Virus record (IMG/VR): IMGVR_UViG_3300045973_000444
Coordinates: 1-31,029 of that record
From: a virus
DNA: 31,029 nucleotides
Direction: 5' to 3' (one strand)
The notes under the pieces were generated by a model. That model saw nothing but the letters and a program-made list of their open reading frames with translations, did not search any database and was not told where the DNA came from. The position numbers and the translations under genes are program-made. How positions within the stretch are numbered: position 1 is the stretch's first letter; every line of letters starts with the position of its first letter. This document shows positions 15,573 to 22,767 of this stretch, one piece after another.

Positions 15573-18261
15573 CGATTGCAACCTCAGGTATCGCCGCTAG
15601 GATAGTTGCCGGTAATGGATTGGACTGACGCACAAACACCCTGCCACCCTCTGACCAGTCGGATATGATGTTTGCTTTGATGGTGCCTGTTTCCGATGAC
15701 ACCGGAGTCCCGTACTGACCTGACATCATCGGCATGATTCCGAGCAGATGGTCCGCATCCGGTCCCGCTTGCAAGCCGCGAGTGTCTTCCACAATCAAGG
15801 TCACGCTGCGTACGTTCTTCACCTTGTCCTGCATCGACTGACCCTGGACATTGAGATCAAGTGTTTCAAAGTCGGAGTCATACGGCAGGCCCACGTGTAC
15901 CACCGTTGCGGGGGATTCAAGAGTAATGGATCCATCGGTTACTACCTGCTGCGCCTGGACGTTGCCATCAGCCATCACTGCTACCGTTTTACCTTCCAGA
16001 TGTGCCAGCCCTCCAAAAGTGTTTCGGGCAAACTGAATGCCGGTGACCGTGCCGCGCAGTTCAACGGGTACGGTCTTGGATGGTTGCACCTTCACCACCG
16101 TAGCAGATACATACTCAGTGATCGTGAGGCGCAGCAACGTTCCGTCGGCAGCAGTGGCAATCATCACGTCATTAACATCACCACTGCCGGTAAAAAGATT
16201 AGTGTCTGAAATGAAGCCCATCGTTTCCGTGTACAGCCAGTCTACAGCGCCGGACAAATGCCACTGAACCGCAGTCAGATCAATATCGACACTGGCTATG
16301 GTTACGGTGCCTCTGCCGTCATAGGTCAGGCCGCTATCCACAAAGAAAGCGTCCTTGATATCGGCAAAGAACCTGCTGGAAAACCGCTCGATGTATCGCT
16401 TGGTCTGACCGCCTATTGTCCGCTTCACTACCGCATACACGGAGTCTTCGTTCCCTTCCGGAATAGAGCATATTGACTCAAAGAGACCGTCGGTGTCATG
16501 CCGGTGCCAGCCCACAACGTCATGCTCAGGCATATAGGTAAGTCCCAGTAACCCGCCGTCATCCATCACGATCCAGACCGTTGAAAATGGAACTTCCTGA
16601 AATGCCCACTCTCGGACTGTCTTATTGAACAGCAGATGAGAACCGGTCATGGTAAGGTCTTTACCTTCGTACGAATCAGACTCGAAGAAATACCCCATGG
16701 AACGGATGGAACCGCCCTTTTCCATCACAAATAGCGCCTTTTGCCCCACCACTACAGGCGGCACATGCGAAGCCCCACCCTTCCCCTGAAAGTCCACCAG
16801 TGGCACGGGACTATTCTGATCCTTCTTGATTACCCATGCTCCCTCATTTGTCAGAGCCACCAGTTCCCGCAGCCCGACAAAGTGACGTATTTCGTTTGCG
16901 CGGCGTGAGTTGAGATCAAAGGTTATTGCATCATCATCGAGGATCGGGTTTGATTGCCCGAAGTCGGCAAAACCGGCTGTGCGGGATTCCCACACCGTTT
17001 GTGGCCGTGCAGTACTCCCACCGAATACCTGCCGCTGCTGATGATATATTGCCGCCGCTGGATAGCCCTGTTCTCCTCCCCACGCTTCGAATGCCCATTT
17101 ATATGACGCGGTTGCAGAGAGTGTCTTCGCCGCTGTACCTCCGCTGGTATACGTTTGGTCGGTATTTATAGTCACTCTGAAGTAATTTGCGTCAACTACA
17201 GTTATTGTCCATGTAGCATTCAACGTGGTCAGACCAGACACACCGCTGATTGTGACCGTGTTACCGGTTGCAAAATCATGAGCCTCACAATGCACAATCA
17301 CGTAAGCATCGACTGGTGGATCGAACCCACTGTAACCATATGCAACCGCACCGGTTATGGACTTTGAAAATGTCACGTTCACCAGCGTATCGGGTATCAA
17401 TGACAGTACCGTGACAACAGCATGCCGCGCATCAGTCACTGACGTTATTCTGGCTATGCCGTAGCCGGAATGCTGGTACTGCCAAGGGACTCCAGGGTCA
17501 CCGTCATATTCCAAACCATCCAGGGTAGACGGCCTTACTGTGCCGGTTGTACCGTTTGCTAGCGCCTTGTAATAACTGGTACCGCCTCTCCGTATCTCAT
17601 TGACGGTTATTTCTTTCTGTACTTCCCATCTCCGTACGCTCTCAGATTGCACGTTCGAATCAGCTTCGAGATACAGCAATCGCCCTACCGCATCTGCCGT
17701 GAAAATGTCCCAGTTTGATACCAGAGTGACCGTACCAACTTGTCCGCCTGTGACGGACATGGTTTTCCCGGTATCAACATTAATGTCAAGGAACGGGCCG
17801 CTGGTATTGCTGAATTCTGATAGCGTCCATGAAGTAGCAGAAAGCCTGCTCAACTGGCGCTGTTTGTAACCGCTGTGGCAGATAGTCATCACGTCCAGAG
17901 ACTGAACGTAATTGAGTACGGCAAGATCGTTTTCCAGATATGGCGTAACAACCTCAACAGGGATATCGTCAACTGATACATAGGCGCCGTTCTGGATGAA
18001 CCGTATATATCCCTCTCCCACTTCCAGCACATACGCCTGAGATGATGAAAAGATGAAGTCTATCAGCCTGACCCGTTTTGCCGAGTTCTTGATCTCTGTG
18101 CAAAAACGAGTACCCGGTCGATTGGTAACGCCGCCATACGGCCTGACTATGAAGTTACGGCACGTCTTAAGAGCGGTGTAATATCGGGCAAGATCAACCC
18201 TCGCATATAACGACGGGGCAAACTCTCCGGATGTGAAGCTTGGTTGTGCGATTGCTGCCAT
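15562..18261 (-). CDS. Tail tubular protein B / nozzle (T7 gp12-like)
   Basis: The protein has 899 residues, in the usual size range for podovirus nozzle proteins. The N-terminus is diagnostic: SFTSGEFAPSLYARVDLARY, then LKTCRNFIVRPYGGVTNRPG and SSSQAYVLEVG. The middle contains beta-rich insertions (for example about residues 300-385, with Thr/Val-rich VSGLTTLNATW) and then FGGSTARPQTVWESRTAGF, another family hallmark. Six copies form the distal tail tube through which DNA and ejection proteins pass. It follows the adaptor gene after nine bases and overlaps the gp13-like gene. The ATG is preceded by AAGGGG. I noticed no frameshift or missing section. Confidence 0.92.
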   Translation of the reverse strand: MAAIAQPSFTSGEFAPSLYARVDLARYYTALKTCRNFIVRPYGGVTNRPGTRFCTEIKNSAKRVRLIDFIFSSSQAYVLEVGEGYIRFIQNGAYVSVDDIPVEVVTPYLENDLAVLNYVQSLDVMTICHSGYKQRQLSRLSATSWTLSEFSNTSGPFLDINVDTGKTMSVTGGQVGTVTLVSNWDIFTADAVGRLLYLEADSNVQSESVRRWEVQKEITVNEIRRGGTSYYKALANGTTGTVRPSTLDGLEYDGDPGVPWQYQHSGYGIARITSVTDARHAVVTVLSLIPDTLVNVTFSKSITGAVAYGYSGFDPPVDAYVIVHCEAHDFATGNTVTISGVSGLTTLNATWTITVVDANYFRVTINTDQTYTSGGTAAKTLSATASYKWAFEAWGGEQGYPAAAIYHQQRQVFGGSTARPQTVWESRTAGFADFGQSNPILDDDAITFDLNSRRANEIRHFVGLRELVALTNEGAWVIKKDQNSPVPLVDFQGKGGASHVPPVVVGQKALFVMEKGGSIRSMGYFFESDSYEGKDLTMTGSHLLFNKTVREWAFQEVPFSTVWIVMDDGGLLGLTYMPEHDVVGWHRHDTDGLFESICSIPEGNEDSVYAVVKRTIGGQTKRYIERFSSRFFADIKDAFFVDSGLTYDGRGTVTIASVDIDLTAVQWHLSGAVDWLYTETMGFISDTNLFTGSGDVNDVMIATAADGTLLRLTITEYVSATVVKVQPSKTVPVELRGTVTGIQFARNTFGGLAHLEGKTVAVMADGNVQAQQVVTDGSITLESPATVVHVGLPYDSDFETLDLNVQGQSMQDKVKNVRSVTLIVEDTRGLQAGPDADHLLGIMPMMSGQYGTPVSSETGTIKANIISDWSEGGRVFVRQSNPLPATILAAIPEVAIGGA

Positions 18262-18270
18262 GTGGTCCCC

Positions 18271-18903
18271 TTACATTCTCGCCCGTACGAACTCTGACTC
18301 TGGTTGAACATCCGCCTGTTCTTCGTTGAGAGCCTGCGCCGTAGCTTCTGCAATCTCTTTTTCATAGGCAGCAGCAGCATTGCGCGAATGGTCGATAGTC
18401 TTTGCCAGCGGAAGGGCTACTTCAGCAGACAAGGCCCATGCGAACGCGCTTCTGAACTTGGAGTTATACAGGCGAGGATTTGTGACAAGTTTGGTGTACT
18501 CGATAACTGCCTGATCCTGCCCGGTGCAGATCGTCAAAGCGTCGGTATCATCAAGCGCCAACTCGAACGGAACTTTGTTAGTTATCGTCCATTCTCGGAA
18601 CGTGTCTGCCGTCATCCCTGATTGATAAGGAGGATACAACGCCCTGATTGCCACACAGTCATTCGGATACTCGTAGCGGTACGGCCATTTGAAAGGAGTT
18701 GAACCGCTCTGCTGCAAGGTCACAATCTTTCGGGCAAACGGCCATGGAGCCGCCGCAAGTACCCGCTCACGCACCTCGTCAAACACCGCTATCAGTTCGA
18801 TAGCTTCTTTGGTCCGAGCCGGAGGAGAAAGAGAATCAATCTTCATGGTTATGCCAATACGGGCAAGCGCAAGGTTTGCAATGGAAACATCATCTACTGC
18901 CAT
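18271..18903 (-). CDS. Tail tubular protein A / adaptor (T7 gp11-like)
   Basis: The protein has 210 residues. The N-terminal helix motif VSIANLALARIGI and the later ERVLAAAPWPFARK are typical of the T7 gp11 family, followed by YRYEYPNDCVAIRALYP and AFAWALSAEVALPL. Twelve copies form the ring between portal and nozzle and carry fibre attachment points. The GGAG-type signal AAAGGAGT lies ahead of the ATG. It is directly upstream of the nozzle gene, as in nearly all podoviruses. Confidence 0.9.
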   Translation of the reverse strand: MAVDDVSIANLALARIGITMKIDSLSPPARTKEAIELIAVFDEVRERVLAAAPWPFARKIVTLQQSGSTPFKWPYRYEYPNDCVAIRALYPPYQSGMTADTFREWTITNKVPFELALDDTDALTICTGQDQAVIEYTKLVTNPRLYNSKFRSAFAWALSAEVALPLAKTIDHSRNAAAAYEKEIAEATAQALNEEQADVQPESEFVRARM

Positions 18904-18921
18904 TTTTGTTACTCCTTTCCG

Positions 18922-19617
18922 TTATACGCATATCCCGTTGTTGATTAGTGCGGTGCGAAGCTGGTTGACCAGTGTCAGTGCTGTAGCAAGGTCAGTAGCA
19001 GCGGCACGGACTGTGGCTTTACCTTGTGGTGTGGATCCGTTGCAACCGAACTGCCCTGATACTTGAAGGTATGGGGCGGTAACGTCCATGCCTGCGGCGG
19101 TGAGGGTGATAGTGTTGCTGCTGGTTTCGTCAGATGCATAAAATCCAGTGACCGCATCCAGATATAAAAACGAACCCCCTCCACTAAACGAAAAACCCGC
19201 AACAGAAGCAAATGTCCCATAGGCGTCGCACTGAGCGTTGAACTGACCGATACCAACTGCCAACGAAGCGTTGCCGTTTACCGCATCTACACTGGTTAAC
19301 CCCGCAACAGTGGTATCTATAACAATCTGTTGAAAAGTGGTTGCGCTGTTCGAACTCCTCAGATTAACCGGCCCCACTCCGGTCACTCCGACGTTATCCA
19401 GCGCCAGGGTTTTTAATCCGTCGGGGGAGGTTTTATTGAGGTATCCGCTTAAATCCTGATCCCCGGTATTGTTGCCAGATACTGCATTCAATGCGGTACG
19501 GTTACTGTGTGCAATGTTGGAGTGGATAAACGAGCCCTCATGGGTTGTCACCGCCCCAGCAGCTCCCTTAATGCCACGAAGGATCGTGTTATTCAGTTGT
19601 TGCTGATCTGTCGCCAT
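18922..19617 (-). CDS. Fibre- or spike-like structural protein
   Basis: The protein has 231 residues, is low in charge, and is rich in Ser, Thr, Gly, Asn and Val. The segment VSGNNTGDQDLSGYLNKT is a motif I associate with phage fibres and appendages. The C-terminal FGCNGSTPQGKATVRAA leading to NQLRTALINNGICV resembles a short conserved tail on head fibres and minor tail proteins. The middle (TTVAGLTSVDAVNGNASLAVG) looks like a beta-helix or beta-sandwich. Its place between capsid accessory genes and the tail adaptor would suit a head fibre, a tail needle or a second receptor-binding protein. I cannot choose among these. It is not accompanied by the reverse transcriptase and template repeat that diversify the BPP-1 tropism determinant. 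Confidence 0.6.
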   Translation of the reverse strand: MATDQQQLNNTILRGIKGAAGAVTTHEGSFIHSNIAHSNRTALNAVSGNNTGDQDLSGYLNKTSPDGLKTLALDNVGVTGVGPVNLRSSNSATTFQQIVIDTTVAGLTSVDAVNGNASLAVGIGQFNAQCDAYGTFASVAGFSFSGGGSFLYLDAVTGFYASDETSSNTITLTAAGMDVTAPYLQVSGQFGCNGSTPQGKATVRAAATDLATALTLVNQLRTALINNGICV

Positions 19618-19622
19618 GAGGT

Positions 19623-19985
19623 TTAGTCCTCTCCAGAGCCGTATAATGATTTTGCAATAGCAGCCTTGTCCATCGGTTCGCGCTTCTTTGCCGCAGCTTC
19701 AAGGCCGAGTTCGGTGATTTGCAGAGACATTCTCATTTCCGGCTCTTCGCCCTGGCATTCCTCTTCGCTGCAACTGGTGACCTTGACAACAGCCTGAAGC
19801 GTCATTGTGTCGCCTACCTTTGGCAGTCCCGATATGCCAAGCGCCTTCAATTGCTCGTTCTGCAAGGTGAGTTGCAAGCCCCACGGGTAGCGTGGTTTAT
19901 CGCTGTCACACGAACAAGGGGAACAACAACAGCAGCCTTCCGATTTACCCTCTGATTTTTCCATTGCCATACTGACCATTGTCAT
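19623..19985 (-). CDS. Capsid staple/decoration-like protein with a cysteine cluster
   Basis: The protein has 120 residues from the ATG at 19985, which follows the G-rich signal CGGGGGTGG. The core, YPWGLQLTLQNEQLKALGI ... LPKVGDTMTLQAVVKV ... EMRMSLQITELGL, matches small phage proteins annotated as capsid staple or decoration proteins that clamp capsomers on the inside or outside of the shell. Before this core is a striking run, CCCCSPCSC (19908-19934), and a further CSEEEC pair lies in the middle. No other virion gene here has such a run. Metal binding or disulphide cross-linking of the shell is conceivable. A longer frame reaches back to 20069 but overlaps a separate small gene. The family call is from memory of the pattern and only moderately sure. 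Confidence 0.6.
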   Translation of the reverse strand: MTMVSMAMEKSEGKSEGCCCCSPCSCDSDKPRYPWGLQLTLQNEQLKALGISGLPKVGDTMTLQAVVKVTSCSEEECQGEEPEMRMSLQITELGLEAAAKKREPMDKAAIAKSLYGSGED

Positions 19986-19998
19986 GTTCCACCCCCGT

Positions 19999-20112
19999 TT
20001 ATTTGTTGCGTCTGAATCCACCTGTTTTTGCCACCTGCCGTCTTTCGGTTCTGTTTGAAGGTTCAGCAAACGTCAGCCATACATTTAACAAGAATCCAGT
20101 TGAAAGCTTCAT
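19999..20112 (-). CDS. Possible 37-residue protein
   Basis: This small frame begins MKLSTGFLLNVWLTFA, a basic then hydrophobic N-terminus, and ends in a basic tail (TGGFRRNK). Its ATG is preceded by ACGGGGGCGAGTT. Almost the same sequence, ACGGGGGTGGAAC, precedes the next gene, so the two share a duplicated initiation signal. It fills the gap between the membrane-protein gene and the staple-like gene without overlap. I do not recognise it. It could be a tiny membrane protein or simply a leader. Confidence 0.4.
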   Translation of the reverse strand: MKLSTGFLLNVWLTFAEPSNRTERRQVAKTGGFRRNK

Positions 20113-20125
20113 AACTCGCCCCCGT

Positions 20126-20500
20126 TTATTGTTTTGCAGCACTGGTGAATATCGCTTTCCAGAAACTTGAATCCAGCACGTTCAGCACTTTCTGACCGAT
20201 GTACACCAGGCTTGCCATCACCGCTGTACCTATCAGTGCCAGAATACGCCGCCGCTCTTTCACTATGTTTGCCAGGCTACGCAATGTTTCCGGCTCCATT
20301 TCCTGTAACGCAGAAGCCTGTTGCTCACTCAGGCCCCGGTTACAACCGCCACTCTCTGTAATTAGGAGCATCATGTTTGCCATCCAACGGGCATCAAGCT
20401 TTGACAGGGTATGACTTCTGCGGCTGTCTCCCGGTACCGGTTCCGGAAGCTCGGCAATCATGTTGTTAATCTTTGTATGAATATCCAGCTTCTCAGTCAT
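20126..20500 (-). CDS. Single-helix membrane protein, possibly holin-like
   Basis: The protein has 124 residues. The first 80 are soluble and mixed-charge (KLDARWMANMMLLITESGG, LSEQQASALQEMEPETLRSLANI). A basic patch KERRR precedes one hydrophobic helix (about residues 87-108, LALIGTAVMASLVYIG). The C-terminus is short. The layout of positive patch plus C-terminal helix would fit a protein anchored in the inner membrane. A holin function is only a guess, since the gene lies among capsid genes far from the endolysin. GAGGGGG lies a few bases before the ATG. Confidence 0.55.
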   Translation of the reverse strand: MTEKLDIHTKINNMIAELPEPVPGDSRRSHTLSKLDARWMANMMLLITESGGCNRGLSEQQASALQEMEPETLRSLANIVKERRRILALIGTAVMASLVYIGQKVLNVLDSSFWKAIFTSAAKQ

Positions 20501-20543
20501 GTGGCCCCCTCATATTGCATTAAAGTCTATCGGCTCAATGAAA

Positions 20544-20567
20544 CGCCGGAACCGTCAAGCTCCGGCG
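20544..20567 (-). terminator. Stem-loop after the capsid gene block
   Basis: CGCCGGA (20544-20550) and TCCGGCG (20561-20567) form a 7-bp GC-rich stem with a 10-base loop. On the minus strand it is followed by TTTCATT. It lies 21 bases downstream of the stop of the gene at 20588-20983. The tract is short, so it may be a leaky terminator or a barrier that protects the capsid message from 3' decay. Confidence 0.5.
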
Positions 20568-20587
20568 CTCTATCAGCAGACAGCGGT

Positions 20588-20983
20588 TCAGATTACATCC
20601 TGATTACCTACACCTTTTGAATGATCTACTTCGGGTGAATTCTCATCATCAGACATGCCGGATGGTCCGGTTTCGTCTGTTGAGGATCCATCCTGATGCA
20701 GACGTATCAACTCCGCCAGATGCACCGCGCCATGTGTGGCTTTAAACTGGATACCGAGGCGCTTGCATTCCGCCCTGAGATCATCCCGGCCTTGTCCGGA
20801 GTTCTTGGCTGTACCCTGCCGAACATCTCTTGGAGCATCAGGCAACGTTTCACCGGCAATCGGGTTGCCTTTCTGATCACACGGGACCATCCACGAACCG
20901 CGCTTGCCTTCAAACCGGAATATCTCCCCGACCTGCCGTATCTGCCTGCCATCCCACCCTTCTTTAGTTGCTCGCACTAACAT
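20588..20983 (-). CDS. Conserved-looking phage head-cluster protein, unknown role
   Basis: The protein has 131 residues. The N-terminus MLVRATKEGWDGRQIRQVGE then FRFEG resembles a short domain that I associate with a phage protein encoded next to the cement protein. The middle (ECKRLGIQFKATHGAVHLAELIRLH) looks like a small helix-extended-loop-helix module. The C-terminal third is acidic and disordered, rich in Ser, Asp, Glu and Gly. Function is not known to me. It is read directly after the cement gene, and AGGGAGGTGATAACAG lies before the ATG. Confidence 0.6.
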   Translation of the reverse strand: MLVRATKEGWDGRQIRQVGEIFRFEGKRGSWMVPCDQKGNPIAGETLPDAPRDVRQGTAKNSGQGRDDLRAECKRLGIQFKATHGAVHLAELIRLHQDGSSTDETGPSGMSDDENSPEVDHSKGVGNQDVI

Positions 20984-21011
20984 CTGTTATCACCTCCCTT
21001 TTCAATGTGTA

Positions 21012-21494
21012 TTAAACGGTGTACCCAGATGCATACGTGCGAGTCTTGGCACTCTGCAGGTCTTTTGTCAGGAACGCAGAGAATGCTCCGGCAGTCAGGT
21101 CGGCTGTTGCAACCGTGTAAATAACTCCGACATAGCGTTTGCTGTTTGCCGGAATTTTCATCTTGAGCGCCTGATACCCTGCAATCAGAGTCGCCTTACC
21201 AACGGCCCCTGTTGACGCCAGAGTGGTAGGAGTACCAAGATCGGCAGTGTCGGATTCAACGTACTTGAAATCAACGGTCGCCGAACCGAGTGATGTAACA
21301 GCGGTATCAACCTGAATGACAAGATACGTGTCCTCACCAGTGCCGATATCTGCGCCTTTGGTGTCAAATGAATATGTGGAGGTAGTGCTCCCAGTTGTGG
21401 GGGCCTGTGCATCAGAGAATTCATTGAACTTGTCAATGTAGGTTGTGAGCAATGCTGCGACCAGCATCAGGTTAAGTTTCATTTTTGCAATCAT
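21012..21494 (-). CDS. Capsid cement protein (Bbp16-like) with N-terminal leader
   Basis: The protein has 160 residues. The body, from YIDKFNEFSDAQ through DTYLVIQVDTAVT, KATLIAGYQALKMKIPANSKRYVGVIYTV to FLTKDLQSA, matches the beta-sandwich cement proteins that lock the BPP-1-type capsid, encoded right after the major capsid gene. The family normally begins Met-Tyr-Ile-Asp-Lys, as I recall. Here 18 residues (MIAKMKLNLMLVAALLTT) precede that point. GAGGAG sits seven bases before the ATG at 21494, supporting translation of the leader. An alternative start at MKLNL has no better signal. The leader is close in sequence to that of the major capsid protein. Confidence 0.82.
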   Translation of the reverse strand: MIAKMKLNLMLVAALLTTYIDKFNEFSDAQAPTTGSTTSTYSFDTKGADIGTGEDTYLVIQVDTAVTSLGSATVDFKYVESDTADLGTPTTLASTGAVGKATLIAGYQALKMKIPANSKRYVGVIYTVATADLTAGAFSAFLTKDLQSAKTRTYASGYTV

Positions 21495-21530
21495 GTGAAT
21501 CTCCTCTCTGTTTTTAAGGTGGATTGATGA

Positions 21531-21557
21531 CAGACCGCCCCATTACAGAGCGGTCTG
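21531..21557 (-). other. Stem-loop between capsid and cement genes
   Basis: CAGACCGC (21531-21538) and GCGGTCTG (21550-21557) pair perfectly around an 11-base loop. It lies 12 bases after the major capsid stop and before the cement gene. There is no T-run, so it is more likely an RNA stability or processing element than a terminator. That would fit a highly expressed capsid message. Confidence 0.55.
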
Positions 21558-21569
21558 ACTATGGTCAAA

Positions 21570-22610
21570 TTACACTACCTGCGCTTCTGTCAAGAGCAAC
21601 TTATCTACAATTCTCACAGGAATTCCGTTCCACATGGTGACGCGTTTGCCTGCTACTTTCTCTTCAGTAAGAGTTGCCGGAGCAATCTTCTCGATAATGG
21701 CCTTACGCATAGCAGCCCGAACGGTACGATTGCAGTAAATGGCAACATTTCCGCTGTTGAGATCCTGAATACGCTCTTCAGCGTCGATCATAAAAGTGAG
21801 CAGGTTCTTCATAGCGGTCACATCGGTTCTAATGTTAGAGACATCGATGTTGCAGATACGGGATACATATCTCCAGTCCTTGACGCACATGCCCATGTCC
21901 CATTCCCAAAGGTCCATCAGCGCACGGTAACGGTTACCGACTGCATCAAATGCATCGCCCTCGCCAAGGTCTTTATGCTGAAGACCGGCCATGGAACCTT
22001 TGGGGAACATACCGAAAGCCGTTTCCTCGCCCCATGAGACAAACCAGATGGAGGTGTTATCGGAACCGGTACCGCCACCATCGATGATGTTCATTGAGTT
22101 AGCCGGTGATCCGGAACCGATATCCGAGAAACGCGGAGTAAGGCCTAGGAATTTTTCAGGGTCAACGTCGGTATCACCATACATGACTGCAGCGGCCATT
22201 TCCTGATTCATGGCCTCAATGAATGCAGAGTTTTCCGACAGGCGGAATGCGGCAGAGTTGCCGTTCAGAGCTGCAAGCTTCACGTCAATCTGTCCACGTG
22301 CCGAGAGCATCCCGCAGGTATCGTCTACCGTAACGGTGGAGCTTTTCGACTGTGGCACACCGTAATTCAGCTTGCGCCATGCAGCAGAGGGCAGGCCGGT
22401 ACGGATGCTGGTCCGGTTACCGGTAGGAAGATTGCCCTCGATAAAAAGCATGTCTTCAAGGATCTCATTCTTCTGTGACAGCATCTCAACGATCTTCGGA
22501 ACGTTGCCCTGAGGATCAAGACGCTTTGCCCAGTCTGCGAGAGTAAGTGCTGTGGAGCCGACGGCGGTTGTAGTCAGGATTGCCGCTCCCATGACGAGTT
22601 TAAGTTTCAT
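21570..22610 (-). CDS. Major capsid protein (BPP-1-like) with N-terminal leader
   Basis: The protein has 346 residues. From residue 21, ALTLADWAKRLDPQG, then EGNLPTGNRTSIRTGLPSAAWRKLNYGV, SENSAFIEAMNQEMA and IYCNRTVRAAMRKAI are hallmarks of the major capsid family that includes BPP-1-type phages, whose shell has an HK97-like fold. The ATG at 22610 follows AAAGGAG. The longer frame to 22709 runs through another small gene. The first 20 residues (MKLKLVMGAAILTT and six more) have no counterpart in the family as I know it, where the protein begins at about ALTL. They resemble a short signal-like leader, and the cement protein carries a near relative. The scaffold lies upstream and the cement gene downstream. 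Confidence 0.88.
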   Translation of the reverse strand: MKLKLVMGAAILTTTAVGSTALTLADWAKRLDPQGNVPKIVEMLSQKNEILEDMLFIEGNLPTGNRTSIRTGLPSAAWRKLNYGVPQSKSSTVTVDDTCGMLSARGQIDVKLAALNGNSAAFRLSENSAFIEAMNQEMAAAVMYGDTDVDPEKFLGLTPRFSDIGSGSPANSMNIIDGGGTGSDNTSIWFVSWGEETAFGMFPKGSMAGLQHKDLGEGDAFDAVGNRYRALMDLWEWDMGMCVKDWRYVSRICNIDVSNIRTDVTAMKNLLTFMIDAEERIQDLNSGNVAIYCNRTVRAAMRKAIIEKIAPATLTEEKVAGKRVTMWNGIPVRIVDKLLLTEAQVV

Positions 22611-22644
22611 TGTGTTGCTCCTTTCTGTGTTAAATGGTTTCGGT

Positions 22645-22767
22645 TTATCCGACATTGCAACCAATGGCCGCGCCTGTTTCTTCGATAAGTGTAGAAGCAT
22701 CAGACGCAAAGCCGCCCCGTTTCCGTTTTACCTCCTTTCCTAAAATGATTATTTCATATCCGGCCAT
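22645..22767 (-). CDS. Possible 40-residue protein between scaffold and capsid genes
   Basis: The frame reads MAGYEIIILGKEVKRKRGG, then FASDASTLIEETGAAIGCNVG and TAA. It overlaps the last 19 bases of the scaffold gene. It fills the otherwise unexplained gap before the major capsid gene with a well-formed sequence: a beta-like start, a basic patch, then an amphipathic segment. A strong AAAGGAGG lies within it rather than before the ATG, so the upstream signal is weak. I do not recognise the family. A small capsid accessory role is inferred from position alone. Confidence 0.5.
   Translation of the reverse strand: MAGYEIIILGKEVKRKRGGFASDASTLIEETGAAIGCNVG

Noticed and set aside
18922-19617. A BPP-1-style diversity-generating system (reverse transcriptase, template and variable repeats)
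   Set aside because: The head and tail genes recall BPP-1, so I looked for one. There is no reverse transcriptase, no accessory protein and no adenine-biased duplicate of the fibre 3' end in this window.
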